A stretch of 64,000 nt of DNA, taken from the NCBI GenBank assembly GCA_010015655.1, contig ML976762.1:159550-223549 (forward strand), read 5' to 3'. Shown here piece by piece: positions 22,853 to 33,138 of the stretch. The position numbers and the translations under genes were made by a program. The notes beneath the pieces were generated by a model, which searched no databases, was not told the DNA's origin, and saw only the letters and a program-made list of their open reading frames with translations. Each line of letters starts with the position of its first letter. The first letter of the stretch is position 1. Source of the DNA: Bimuria novae-zelandiae CBS 107.79. Lineage: Eukaryota > Ascomycota > Dothideomycetes > Pleosporales > Didymosphaeriaceae.

Positions 22853-23962
22853 ATGCGCGCAGACACCCCACACTTCGACATTGCGCAGTATATGCGCGAC
22901 GACATCATAAGGCCTGTTCTTCCACTTGCGCTTTACCTCAGCATTTCAGAGTTTCCTACATTCATCGCCCTTTGTTTGCACCTTGCTTTCAACTTGCTCA
23001 AGCGCACCATCAAGAAGATGCAGAACCAGAACGACGCGCCTTCCCCTTTCCTAGAGCTTCCTCGAGAGCTTCGCGACATGGTATATGAGAATCTACGAGA
23101 AGATTTACACTATCCGCCTCCTCGACCTTGCCCTCAGAACCGTGGACCAAGTTGGTTGCGGAGCATGCCTCAACTAGTCTCCAAAGACCACCAGAACACC
23201 GGACACAAAAGCAACTTTCTTTTTCTAGCCAACAAGCAGATCCATTCCGAGTACATGGGAATCATAGGCAAAAAGTCTACCGTTCATCTCACGGTCGCGT
23301 CGTGCAACTATGCGCCGCCCACAACCGCCGCCGAAGAGGAGAAGAACATCTGGCAAGTCTCGCCGCAGGTGATCAAGCAAATGAAGCGATGCAACATCAC
23401 GCTTGCCACTACTAGCACGATGTTAGGCGTCCCCGACCCCCGCAACATGAAGTCAGAGGAATGGGCGCTCGCCCGCCAAATCGGTCGCCAGCTCGCTCAA
23501 GTTAGGAACGACTGCGAGCTGAACTTGATTGTCAAGGCGATCAGCGATCCTCTCTGGAACCCACTTTGGATCTGGTACCATGCAGCGCAAGCCCTAAGGA
23601 TGATGGGATCAGCTAGTGACAAAGACATCCACACCACCGGACTTGATGAATCGTCCGCATCGGCAACAGATAATACCACAAGTCCCAAATTCGATCCTCC
23701 ATGCCTCACATACCTCAAAACACGTGGGCAAGGCAGCAATGTCGGTCCTAAATTCAACCGCATCACTTTTTGCCTCGACACTTTCTCTCCCGGCGAGAAC
23801 TACCTCATGCGCGACCCCGCCAACAGCGACCAATGGGCTTGGTGGTGCCTTGAGGGTCACTGCGTAGCCCAAGTAGGCGTCGACCTTACAGTCCGTCAGT
23901 TTTGCAGCGGGGTGTATGGCTGTCCGACGTGCGACGCTGGGGAGAACGAGGAATCTACCTAG
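22853..23962 (+). CDS. F-box-like (2EXR-type) hypothetical protein, 314-369 aa
   Basis: One uninterrupted frame. The segment FLELPRELRDMVYENL matches the N-terminal signature of the large fungal families of F-box-like / 2EXR proteins (LP.ELR..IY), which often serve as substrate adaptors or have unknown roles. The first ATG gives 369 residues, but the signature normally lies close to the N-terminus, so the in-frame ATG at 23018 (MQNQNDAPSPF, 314 residues) is the more likely start. The preceding 55 residues are hydrophobic and atypical. The body contains the usual LFLANKQIHSEY motif after the signature. The C-terminus has four cysteines (CLEGHC, CPTC) that could bind a metal. No operon-like link to its neighbours is visible. 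Confidence 0.7.
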   Translation: MRADTPHFDIAQYMRDDIIRPVLPLALYLSISEFPTFIALCLHLAFNLLKRTIKKMQNQNDAPSPFLELPRELRDMVYENLREDLHYPPPRPCPQNRGPSWLRSMPQLVSKDHQNTGHKSNFLFLANKQIHSEYMGIIGKKSTVHLTVASCNYAPPTTAAEEEKNIWQVSPQVIKQMKRCNITLATTSTMLGVPDPRNMKSEEWALARQIGRQLAQVRNDCELNLIVKAISDPLWNPLWIWYHAAQALRMMGSASDKDIHTTGLDESSASATDNTTSPKFDPPCLTYLKTRGQGSNVGPKFNRITFCLDTFSPGENYLMRDPANSDQWAWWCLEGHCVAQVGVDLTVRQFCSGVYGCPTCDAGENEEST

Positions 23963-25270
23963 GAAGCGTATTCGCCTGTTCTACCGATACGGAAGTATAG
24001 TGTTGGGGAGCGGGAGATCGCGCCTGTGCACGTGCGTGTAAACTATTTCACACCGACGTACAGCTTGGCAGAGCTGGGTTTGGACCGTTTCTTGTAATGT
24101 AGAAGACATGGATTTTTTCTTGTTGGACGGGATATCGGCGCATGGCGGTTGGGTTCTCGGACTTGGGATTACCAATCTACATCGTACCTGGAGTCGCTTC
24201 TCCAGACTTCACCGGCATTCTCACCATATCGCGTGACCAACTTGACTATTCACAGCCCGTGTCCAAGATAAACATCAGCCAATATTGTTCGAACGACCTG
24301 AGCACTTCACACTGCCACGCGTAGATCACGCTACTCCCAGAGGACCACTTGCCGATGTTCACCGCGTAAACTTTCAAGACAACGCCGCCGCACGTCCTTC
24401 CGTCCAACTGCGCAGCCCCCCCACGTGGATCCGGCTGTTAAAAGCAAATGCGCGTCACATTGTCCGTCGGTCGTCAAGTTATCCTTGCGAATTAAACTTC
24501 GCTGCAAGCAGGAATCCTTCGCTAGCTTTTTCAAGCATCTTCTTTCATCGGCTTCAACTAGCGCGAGATGAAGACCGTGCCGCACGTAGCGGCGCAGCGG
24601 AGCCTCGACGCTCTCCCAAACTCTATACACCTGCTAGCGATAGCGGGCTGGCGAAATGTAGAGCACGTGGAGGGAAGAAAGTGGACAGACCGGGCCCCTT
24701 GCTCGTTTTTTTGTAGCGAGAGGTCAGAACGGCAGGATTCCAACGGTATAATTAGACGAGGTTTGGGGGGTAAAGATAGCGTGGTGGGGACGGGCAGTGT
24801 ACCCAGTGAAATTGCATGGTTTACGCAAGTACCGCAGGCTGGTATGGCTCTGAGTACATATGGATGGGGCGAAGAATGTACGGTGAAGAAGCTATGGGCT
24901 TGTTGCGCTTTGGTGGGGGTTGGTTATGTCGGGAGTGCGTAGGGTTGGTGGTGTTGTGCGCCGACGGCGGATAACGCAAACGCGTGATCCTGTTGAGAAT
25001 TGAAGGTAGAGTGGAGCGCGTACGATTTAGCCGCCCGCGAGCGACGCTTCATGGTGCATATGGCGCAGCTTGCCATCTACCATAGGTAGCTCGCTCGCCC
25101 CGGTGCAGTCGCTCTGCATTCACGTTTGTGAAAGCCCAGACGCGCGTCCGAGACTCTGCTTTGCATTGAGGATGGGAAGAAACCAAATGTGTACGGAGCT
25201 GGCGATGAGGGTGTCTGAGTGCATGAAATCCATTGCATGAAGTCCGGTGCGGGGAACTGCGTGGGGGGGG
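23963..25270. other. Intergenic region, no gene recognised
   Basis: Frames of 60-143 codons occur on both strands but have no domains. The sequence from 24560 to 25020 is G-rich on the plus strand. Confidence 0.4.
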
Positions 25271-25300
25271 NNNNNNNNNNNNNNNNNNNNNNNNNNNNNN
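25271..25300. other. Assembly gap (30 N)
   Basis: Thirty undetermined bases follow a run of G (GTGGGGGGGG). The gap size may be a placeholder. The flanks show no coding signal, and the next 485 bases up to the ferroxidase stop are AT-rich 3' flank. Confidence 0.95.
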
Positions 25301-25785
25301 CACCGTCATGTTTCTTAGTTTTGGATATTCTCGTCCGGACAATCGACACGAGGCCCACTGCCGAAAACTCAGCTGTGCAGTACCCTGTAAATTCCAAAAG
25401 TTAACTTGCGAGAGTATGGAGAGTCTCGCCAGCGATGATATCTTGAAGCCTCCCCTAACTAAGTGCAGACGGCGGACGCTTGCAAAGAGCGTCGCATGAT
25501 CTGTTTATGTTGTTGGAGACAATAAATGAGAAATTAGAACAACTTGATTAAGCAGCTTTAGCGACGTTGCAAAAATTCTATGGCGGTCAAGGTTCTGCTT
25601 AGGCAGAGTCATGGCTATGTGCAATGAAAAGACGAGCGTAAAAGTCACATCCCTGAGGGACGCGATACATCCACCGACCATACACCTCCATCCTCACCCC
25701 CGTGAACTTAGTACTGAGTGCAGTGATCAACCTTCTCCCATATAATACCCCATAGTAATACGCCACTGAAAGACAACCCATCCTA

Positions 25786-27745
25786 TCACCCACTCTTCGC
25801 CTTAACAGGCGCCATCCCATACCACGCAACAACGGCCATGCCCACGAAAGCCGCTACGCAGCTAAACACCAGTGCAACCACTCCCCTCGCTGTGAAACCC
25901 TCTGGCAACGGCCCGGCGAAGCTGACCTCGCCCTTTAGATCCAGCACATCCACCGTATTTCCCGCAGCATTGCCTTCCATCGGCACACCCGCCGCCGAAC
26001 AAGCCTCTACGTGATCTTCCGGAATCTTCCCAGCAAGCTGTTTCTGCATCTCCAGCGGCGCCTCGATGATCGTAGCGATGAGCCCCGAAGCAACGTGCCA
26101 CTCAATATGGCAGTGGAACAACCACACACCGGGATTATCGGAACGGAAGCGCAGAACGAGGTTGCCGTTCGGGCGGACGAGGACGGTGTCTCTGCGCATA
26201 GGGGTCGCGGGAAGGGCTGGCGCGGTGGTTGCATCGTAGAAGCCGGCGTCGTCGGGGCTGCGATGGACGAGCTGGAAGGCGTGGCCGTGGAGGTGGAAGG
26301 GATGTTTGCCCGGGTCATCGTTGTTGAGGATAAGCTCGACGACTTGGTTGTGTGCGAGGACGAATTGGTTGGTGTGGGAGCCGTATATGAGGGGATTGGT
26401 TGCATTGGGCCCGGTTGAGAGGGCGGTGTAGAGAGTAGGCACTTTGGGTGCGACGTAGGTTTGGTCGTTGAAGAAGGCGCTGCGATGTGTTACTCTCTAA
26501 ACTCGAGTTTCTTCTGGGGATATGCTGTGCGTTGTACATGACTTACTAGTTTGCTCCGTCGTCGAGGTTGTCCATTTTCATGTCTAGCTGGATCTGGTAA
26601 TCAACATGCTCATATAGGCTCTCTTGATCATACGGCGCTAGGTCGAAGTCATCGAAGGGTTCAAAGCTTTCGACCTCCTTTGGTGCGGGCTTTTCTTTGG
26701 CATCATCATACACTAGCCACCCTGTAACATTAGGGTTGAGGCCATCTGGTACAGTATCGAAGAGATCCTAACACGAAGTCGTCAGCATCTATCTGAGGAA
26801 CAAACAACCCTCGATAACTCGTGTATAAATTCAGCTGTAGAAAAAGCGGTGATGTCCTCACCTGATCCATGCTCCCGACGAAAGCAAAGTTCGCATCGCT
26901 ATTGTTCTTCGCAGTAACAATAACACTCCAGCGCTGGGCGACCGTCACATATATCATTTCGGCATCAGTAGGCTTGGTGTAAATCCCATCCACCTCAACA
27001 ATCTGCATGGTGTGGTCTTCAAACCAGACGTACTGTGCAGCAAAGGCTCCCATGTTGATGATGCGAAATTTATACCTCTTCCCCGGCTCAATCCTGACAG
27101 TAAGGTTCTGCGTCTCATTAACGAGGGCCGATTGCGGCACAGGCTCGGCACCCGAAGGATTGGCAATGTTGATGAAGCTCGCCAGCAGATCGGGCATATG
27201 TTCGTGATACCAATCCGAAAGTGTGAGTACAATCTCTTCGTCGTAGAGGTCTTTGTGCGGGTCTTCAGGATCGTGAACTACAAAAGCTCCGCGAAGTCCA
27301 TCTGGATATTGTCCTCGAACATGGGAGTGATACCAGTAAGTGCCCGGTTGGTCGACCTGCTTATTTAGTACAGGTTTCAACACCTGGAGGGTATACTCAC
27401 AGTGAAGTTGTATGTAAAGGTGCCGCCAGGGATGATCGCGCATTGGGTCACCTGTGCAGGCCCATCCATATGCGTTGTACCATTCTGATACAAACCGTGA
27501 AAATGCAAGCTTGTTGATTCATTTCCTAGTGAGTTCTTGACGTGGACGACCACTTGATCCCCTTTGGTAACGTTGATAGTGGGGATTGGCCATTGCCCAT
27601 TAATGCCAATGACAGAGCGCTCTAGAAGCTCATCAGGGTTCGCAGATACCCATGATACGTCGAAATTGTAAGTCTTGATAGCGCAGTGTGCAACTGCAAT
27701 GAAAAGTAAGTGCAAGAAGAGGAAATTTGAAAATGACAGCGCCAT
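25786..27745 (-). CDS. FET3: Multicopper ferroxidase of reductive iron uptake (Fet3-like), 584 aa, four exons
   Basis: Exons in transcript order are 27745-27401, 27356-26862, 26767-26547 and 26479-25786. Introns are 44, 94 and 67 bases and the 1755 joined bases are in frame. The start at 27745 is preferred over an earlier in-frame ATG because it places a signal peptide ([20 protein letters not shown]) at the N-terminus. Copper ligands are visible: LHFHG (His81, His83), WYHSH (His125, His127), HPFHLHGH (His413-420) and [10 protein letters not shown] (His476-482, with the Cys477 type-1 ligand). Asp409 lies four residues before His413, as in yeast Fet3, where it supports Fe(II) oxidation. A C-terminal membrane segment ([19 protein letters not shown]) anchors it in the plasma membrane. 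It oxidises Fe(II) to Fe(III) for the permease encoded divergently at 28639. A general laccase is less likely because of the membrane anchor and the partner gene. Confidence 0.95.
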
Positions 27746-27899
27746 TTTGGAGAGGAAGCACTCAAGCGCTAATCGACGCTTCTCATAAACTGGGGAAGAA
27801 ATAGCTAGAGATTTGGGCACCGTATCGTAGACTTTGGTGGCCTACCGGATGGCGTAGGACAGCTGATGGATGAGATTAGATTGATAAAAATGTGGGTGG

Positions 27900-27908
27900 A
27901 TCTGATAA
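27900..27908 (+). promoter_or_regulatory. ATCTGATAA site 1 (SreA/Sre1-type GATA factor)
   Basis: A perfect match to the ATCWGATAA consensus bound by fungal iron-repressing GATA factors. It lies 155 bases upstream of the FET3 start. Confidence 0.7.
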
Positions 27909-28152
27909 ACCACGCACGCCCCTGCTGTTATTGGCATTAGTTCGGCGCCGATCACGGAGAGAACCGCTTCGGTCCGTTTTGTAGAAAGCGGTTCGTGGCC
28001 ATTCACCCGCAGGTAATGGTTAGAGCGGCGTCCAGCCATCATGCGACCCTACTCACCAGCCTGTGCGGATTTCCCAGCCAGGAGCGGTCGAGCGCTTTGC
28101 TGCCGAGGAAACCCCTTCAGCCGCACAGTGGCAATTATCGTGACAGTTGATT

Positions 28153-28161
28153 TTATCAGAT
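28153..28161 (-). promoter_or_regulatory. ATCTGATAA site 2 (minus strand)
   Basis: TTATCAGAT on the plus strand is the complement of the same consensus. It forms a close inverted pair with the site at 28169-28177, with 7 bases between them. Confidence 0.7.
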
Positions 28162-28168
28162 CATCAAC

Positions 28169-28177
28169 ATCTGATAA
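28169..28177 (+). promoter_or_regulatory. ATCTGATAA site 3
   Basis: A perfect consensus match in the middle of the shared FET3/FTR1 promoter, paired with the inverted site at 28153-28161. Confidence 0.7.
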
Positions 28178-28536
28178 AAGGGCCTGGACTGATCGACAAA
28201 GCGCCTGGGGCAGATGGTGCGAAGCGCTAGTGATTCAAGGCGCGCTTAGCGTGCGCTATGGTTGCTTAATCATCCCAGCTAAAGCTTGGCAAAACGGATC
28301 ATTGGATGTCGTCCATCCACAGATACTGGAGACGCGGGAAGTCAAAGGCGTGAAAATCTAATCAGATCATCTGGAGCGCCAAACCAACCAGCGTAAACAG
28401 TTGCGACTCCGGATAGGTGGGGTAGGAGGCATTCTGACGGGAAGTCATCCCTGCGTTATAGCAGGTGTGGCATGTTTTTCGTATTCGATCGAAAACTGCC
28501 GATATCGCTAGAAGTTGCTAATCAGATCTCCGGCGC

Positions 28537-28545
28537 ATCTGATAA
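28537..28545 (+). promoter_or_regulatory. ATCTGATAA site 4
   Basis: A perfect consensus match 94 bases upstream of the FTR1 start. Partial ATCAGATC matches lie nearby at 28361, 28521 and 28573. Confidence 0.7.
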
Positions 28546-28638
28546 AGCCTTTCGCTCCTTGCACGCCCTCAGAATCAGATCGAGGATTTGGAAAGGATAG
28601 CAAAGCCCAATTGCTCGCTCTCTTAACGCCCTGCAAAC

Positions 28639-29951
28639 ATGGTGAACGTATTTGCTGTGCCAGGTGAGCTCTCAAATTTCCCCCCTCACCCAGCCATGAA
28701 CCAACGCCATCGCTCATGCTACGCTTCACTTCGCTAACGCCCATCCAGTGTTTTTCATCTGCTTCCGCGAATGCCTCGAATGCAGCATCATTGTCTCCGT
28801 GCTCCTTGCCTTCCTCAAACAAACCCTCGGTCCCGAGCATGATGAAGCGATACGCAAGAAATTCGTGCGCCAGGTACATTGGCTCTCCTTCCCATCTGTC
28901 ACCCCCTCTTGACTGGTTCATCTAACAATGTTTTGCAGATCTGGCTCGGCACCGCCCTCGGCCTACTTTTCTGCCTGATCATCGCTGCCGGCATCATCGG
29001 CACCTTCTACACCGCCGGCCGCAACGCCTTCGAGTCCGCAGAGTACATCTACGAAGGTGTATTCGCGCTCGTCGCCGCTGTCATCATCTCCGTCATGGGT
29101 GCTGCTCTCTTGCGCATATCCAAGCTGCAAGATAAATGGAGGCGCAAAATCGCAGTGTCGCTCGAGCGCAAAGACCGCGTGGCTTTTGGAAAGGGGAAGG
29201 TTAAGCTGTGGTGCGAGAAGTACGCCATGTTTATGCTGCCGCTAGTCACGGTGTTGAGGGAGGGCATTGAGATGGTGCTGTAAGTCGAGCCTTGTTTCTT
29301 GATATGTACAATAATTCGTATGTGAACCTGCCGGGGCCGGGATGCTGACACTACTGTAGATTCATCGCAGGCGTCGGACTAGGTCTGCCCGCATCCTCTT
29401 TTCCGCTCGCTGTCGTGTGCGGACTCGGTGCTGGCGTGCTAGTCGGCTATCTCATCTACGCCGGCGGCAACAAGACGTCTCTACAGATCTTCCTCGTCGC
29501 TTCGACATGCTTTCTGTATCTCGTCGCGGCGGGCCTCTTCTCGAAGGGCGTGTGGGACCTCGAGATGAACGCGTGGAGGAAGCTTGCCGGTGAGGGCGCA
29601 GTCGAAGCAGGCGCCGGTCCCGGTAGCTATGACATCCGCAAGAGCGTGTGGCATGTAAACTGCTGCTCGCCTGGGAGTGGCGGGGACGGCGGGTGGGGCA
29701 TTTTCAACTCGTTGTTTGGATGGCAGAACAGCGCGACGTATGGCTCTGTCATCTCGTACAATCTGTACTGGCTCGTTGTCATTGTAGGGTTCCTGGTGAC
29801 AGGCTTCAGGGAGAGGAACGGACGTTATCCGTTGCAGAAAGCCCAGTCAGCGGCTGAGGCAGATGCCGAAAGCGACAGAAGCGGTGGTGCGCTCGGAGCA
29901 AAGGGTGGAGAGACTGCAGCTCGTACGGCAGTCCGGGAGGTTGGTGAGTAA
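28639..29951 (+). CDS. FTR1: High-affinity iron permease (Ftr1-like), 360 aa, four exons
   Basis: Exons are 28639-28663, 28749-28873, 28939-29279 and 29360-29951. Introns are 85, 65 and 80 bases and the 1083 joined bases are in frame. The first exon encodes only MVNVFAVP plus one base of the next codon, and was chosen because it restores the expected N-terminus. The two REXXE iron-binding motifs of the family are RECLE (residues 15-19) and REGIE (157-161), each inside a membrane helix. About seven hydrophobic segments fit the family topology. Ftr1 carries the Fe(III) made by its Fet3 partner across the plasma membrane; the two proteins form one complex. The C-terminal tail after [10 protein letters not shown] is polar and cytosolic. 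The promoter is shared with FET3 and carries four GATA-factor sites, so repression under iron-replete conditions is likely. Confidence 0.95.
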
Positions 29952-30183
29952 GGCGAAAGAGTGCGCACATGCATGACGATGCTCATATCACATCACGACA
30001 TGACCTCATCGAGTTATAAAGACCAATATATCAATGGACTATGTAGCATCTACTACCACAACGAGCCACCCCCTCAAAAAAACACAAATAAATTTCCCAA
30101 ACAACTACATTTTGGCGAAGCCGACAGAACCCTCACCGCCCGTGCCGGGTCCATGTCAGTGTAGGTGTGCATCTACCCGGACT

Positions 30184-32152
30184 CTAGGCTGGGCACATGG
30201 TAACCGCCGGGGCAAGCACAGTCGCCGTGCTGGTCACGTAGTTCGTGGTATTGACAACCGTAGTGGAGGCGGTGTAAGACTGCATAGCAAGATCAGCGAA
30301 AGGCTCCTACGAATTCCGGGCGGGAGTGTGGACATACCGTAGTAGTGGTGATACCGCTTGGTGCGTTGGTGGTGGTGGTGATACCGGCCGGCGCGAGCGT
30401 GATGGTGGTGACGCCGGAAGGCGCCGCGGTCGTAGTACTATGCGAGGATTAGCACGTCAGCTTGAATGACCGCATAGCAGAACTTACACAGTGACAGTCG
30501 ATAGTGAAGTGTCCATGCTAGTTACTGTAGCTGTTCCAGTGGTCCACGTCACATCCGGTCCGTAGGCAATGCCCCTCTTCTGCAGCTTGCTAAACTTCTT
30601 CTCCAGTTTCTCGAGGGGCGCCTTGGGCAACTCGTTGCGTACCACGCGCTTGCGGTGCAGCTTCAACTTCGGAGAGTTGGTGCAGCCACTGATCTGGCGA
30701 GCGCCGAAGATGTCCTGATTCTTGCGAATCGGGGCGATGCTGCCCTTCTTGTAGCAGGACCCGGTAACAATCCAAGAAACGTCAACGCAGCCGGCTGTCT
30801 TGTCGCAGTCGTTGATGCAGTCCGCGAGGGATGATTCGTATGAAAACCCGTTGGGCACTGGATTTCCCATTAGTAGATGTCTTGAGACGGAGGAGTATGC
30901 CCCAAGGGCAAGCAGGGAAAGGACTTACGATCAGCTCCATAACGGTCGACGGCACACTCAATGACGTATTGAGCACCGCAGCTGCTGACATAAGTTGCCT
31001 GATCGTCGGTGGGACACCGTGGGTTTGCGACGGGCGCGGCTGTGCCCTGGTAGTTGTAGGGCATACTTGCGACTGTCGTGGTCACTGTAATAGTTTGTGG
31101 ATAGATGGGCGTTGCTGGGGCGCTCGTTGCTGGAGCCTCCGTAGTCGAAGGAATGGACGCAGGCGGAGACGCCATCCTTGCACCCCAGACGGCGCTGTTC
31201 TTGTTCGGAGCGCCGATTCCGCTCTTAAGATAGCAGTCTCCGTTGTATGAAACATCGACACACGCGGGGACCAGGGCACAAGCGTCAATGCATTCGGCGA
31301 AAGTACGACGACCATAGGCCACGCCAATGTCGTTGTCGTAGCGGTCGATGCCACACTCAATGATGAAATCTCCAGAGGAGGTGCTGAATGGCCTGCCATC
31401 GTCCTGAGGGCAGGATGGGAAGGCCGCCGACGGTGCCACGGGGCTTGAGCTTGGCACTATTACAGGTGCGCTGGAGCTGGGGCAGGAGGACACAGTATTC
31501 GTCTTGGTGGTAGTAGCCGTAGTAGTTCCATTCACCGTGTTGATGCTCGTGATCGTGGTGTTGGGAGCATACACGGTCACAGTCGAGGAAGGGCCGCCGG
31601 GGGCAGTGGTAGTTGCAGCGAAACCACCTAGACACGCGTATTAGATCCACTTTGTGTATGCAAAGGAGCCAAGATATTGCACATACCATTCACCGTAGAT
31701 GTAGAAGCATATCCACCGGCTACGATTGAAGTCTGCGTGATTCTCTGCGTCACCCTAGCTGTCACCGTTGACGTGACCGGCCCTGGGCTCGGTCCGAATG
31801 AAGCAGTGAACGGAATTGGCGCGGTGGCCGCAGGGCCAGTGAACCCCCTGAACGTAACCGTCAATGGCCCGTCAGGAATAGCCGACAGCGGTGCAGCGGT
31901 GCAGAATATCCCAGTGTACAACGGAGCGGTCAAGAACCGGCACGTCTTTGTGTATCCCGCGGCAGTGTTCTGGATGACAGGCGTGAAAGCTGGAGTTCCG
32001 TACAGGCTAGAATAGCAGGTACTAGCGGTCCTGAGGTAGGTCATCTGAATACCGAAGAAACCATCTGCGTGACTCTTGGTGTACTGGAAGACCGGGATTT
32101 GGCCATTGATCTGGGCGACAAGCTCATTGGCGACGAGGGAGCACCCTGACAT
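30184..32152 (-). CDS. PAN/Apple-like cell-surface-type protein, 576 aa, five exons
   Basis: Exons in transcript order are 32152-31687, 31627-30929, 30857-30488, 30437-30338 and 30279-30184. The introns are 59, 71, 50 and 58 bases and all joins keep frame (1731 bases). Two Cys-rich modules are visible: one around CGIDRYDNDIGVAY with CVDVSYNGDCYLKS, and one around CAVDRYGAD with CVDVSWIVTGSCYKKG. These have the C..C..C-V-VS-...CY-K pattern of fungal PAN/Apple-like domains, which bind protein or carbohydrate at the cell surface. They are separated and followed by Ser/Thr/Pro-rich linkers and a Thr-rich tail (GITTTTNAPSG) suited to O-glycosylation. No signal peptide is visible at MSGCSLVANELV, so either an upstream exon is missed or secretion is unconventional. 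No GPI signal is seen at the end. Confidence 0.75.
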
Positions 32153-32306
32153 CTTGAGAGAGGAGGGGGGAAGGTTTCGAGTGCGGGATCAGCCTAGGTT
32201 TGCAATGAATATGTGGCTTGCAGGGGATCCTGATCCAGCCGACGTTGAGAGAAAAGTGCAGAAGATATATAAAGTTGCTCAAGAAAGTTGGTTGGGATGC
32301 TAACAA

Positions 32307-33138
32307 CCAGAAATTCGGGAAGAGTGGAAACTGTTATCAACGGCGCATGCTCTAAGGCGGAGCGGGGTATACCTGGGGTTGCTGACATGGTTGACTTTCG
32401 CTTCGGGAACCCTCGCTCGGGTAGTTGATGACGGTAAAGGAGAAGTTGAACCTAGCAGCTGTCGCTGGGAATGCTTGGACCTCGGTTTGTGTATGAGACC
32501 GCTGAAAGCCGCCTGCACCGGTACCAAAATGCTTGTAATGAGTGTGAGAAGTCCAGCACCAAAGCAGTATCAAAGCGACTGACGATAAATTGGCTCGAAT
32601 CTTCATCATAAGCCGTGATCGGTGCCTGGTTTTGCCTAGATACTATGGGTAGTCTGCGTGATGCGGCCCCTCTCTGTTTGATGGGAAGATGGACTTGCGC
32701 GTTAGGCCAGAAATTAGGAACTTATAGACTAGTTAAGCGTTGTTCCAGTTTCAAATCGCTAAATAGATAATCGTGCGGGTTGACAGATATGTGATAGCTC
32801 GGGCTGTTACACTACCATGAATGTAAAGGGAATCGTGATTTGTAGGCCGTACAGCCATTGATCTGGTTGTATTGCTATCTGCGTGTTGTTGTGTTCTTTT
32901 TTAACGCTGCGCCGTCCCCGAGCCAGCAGAGAAGTCTGTTTTTATAACGTTTCTCATAATACTGTTGAGGTAAGAGGTACTTGGTAGGGTGAGGAAGCAG
33001 CGTCAGACCACCCTCACGTGGCACACGTAACACATTTTCCTCATAAACCGTCACAATGAAAGATCTCCCCCACCCCCAATAGCTCCACCTGATCATCACA
33101 TTTTTGACGACGCAAATGGCAGCTACGTTTCCCCAACG
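32307..33138. other. Intergenic region, no gene recognised
   Basis: This is upstream of the PAN/Apple-like gene on one side and borders the aldehyde dehydrogenase pseudogene on the other. Only short frames without domains are present. Confidence 0.4.
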
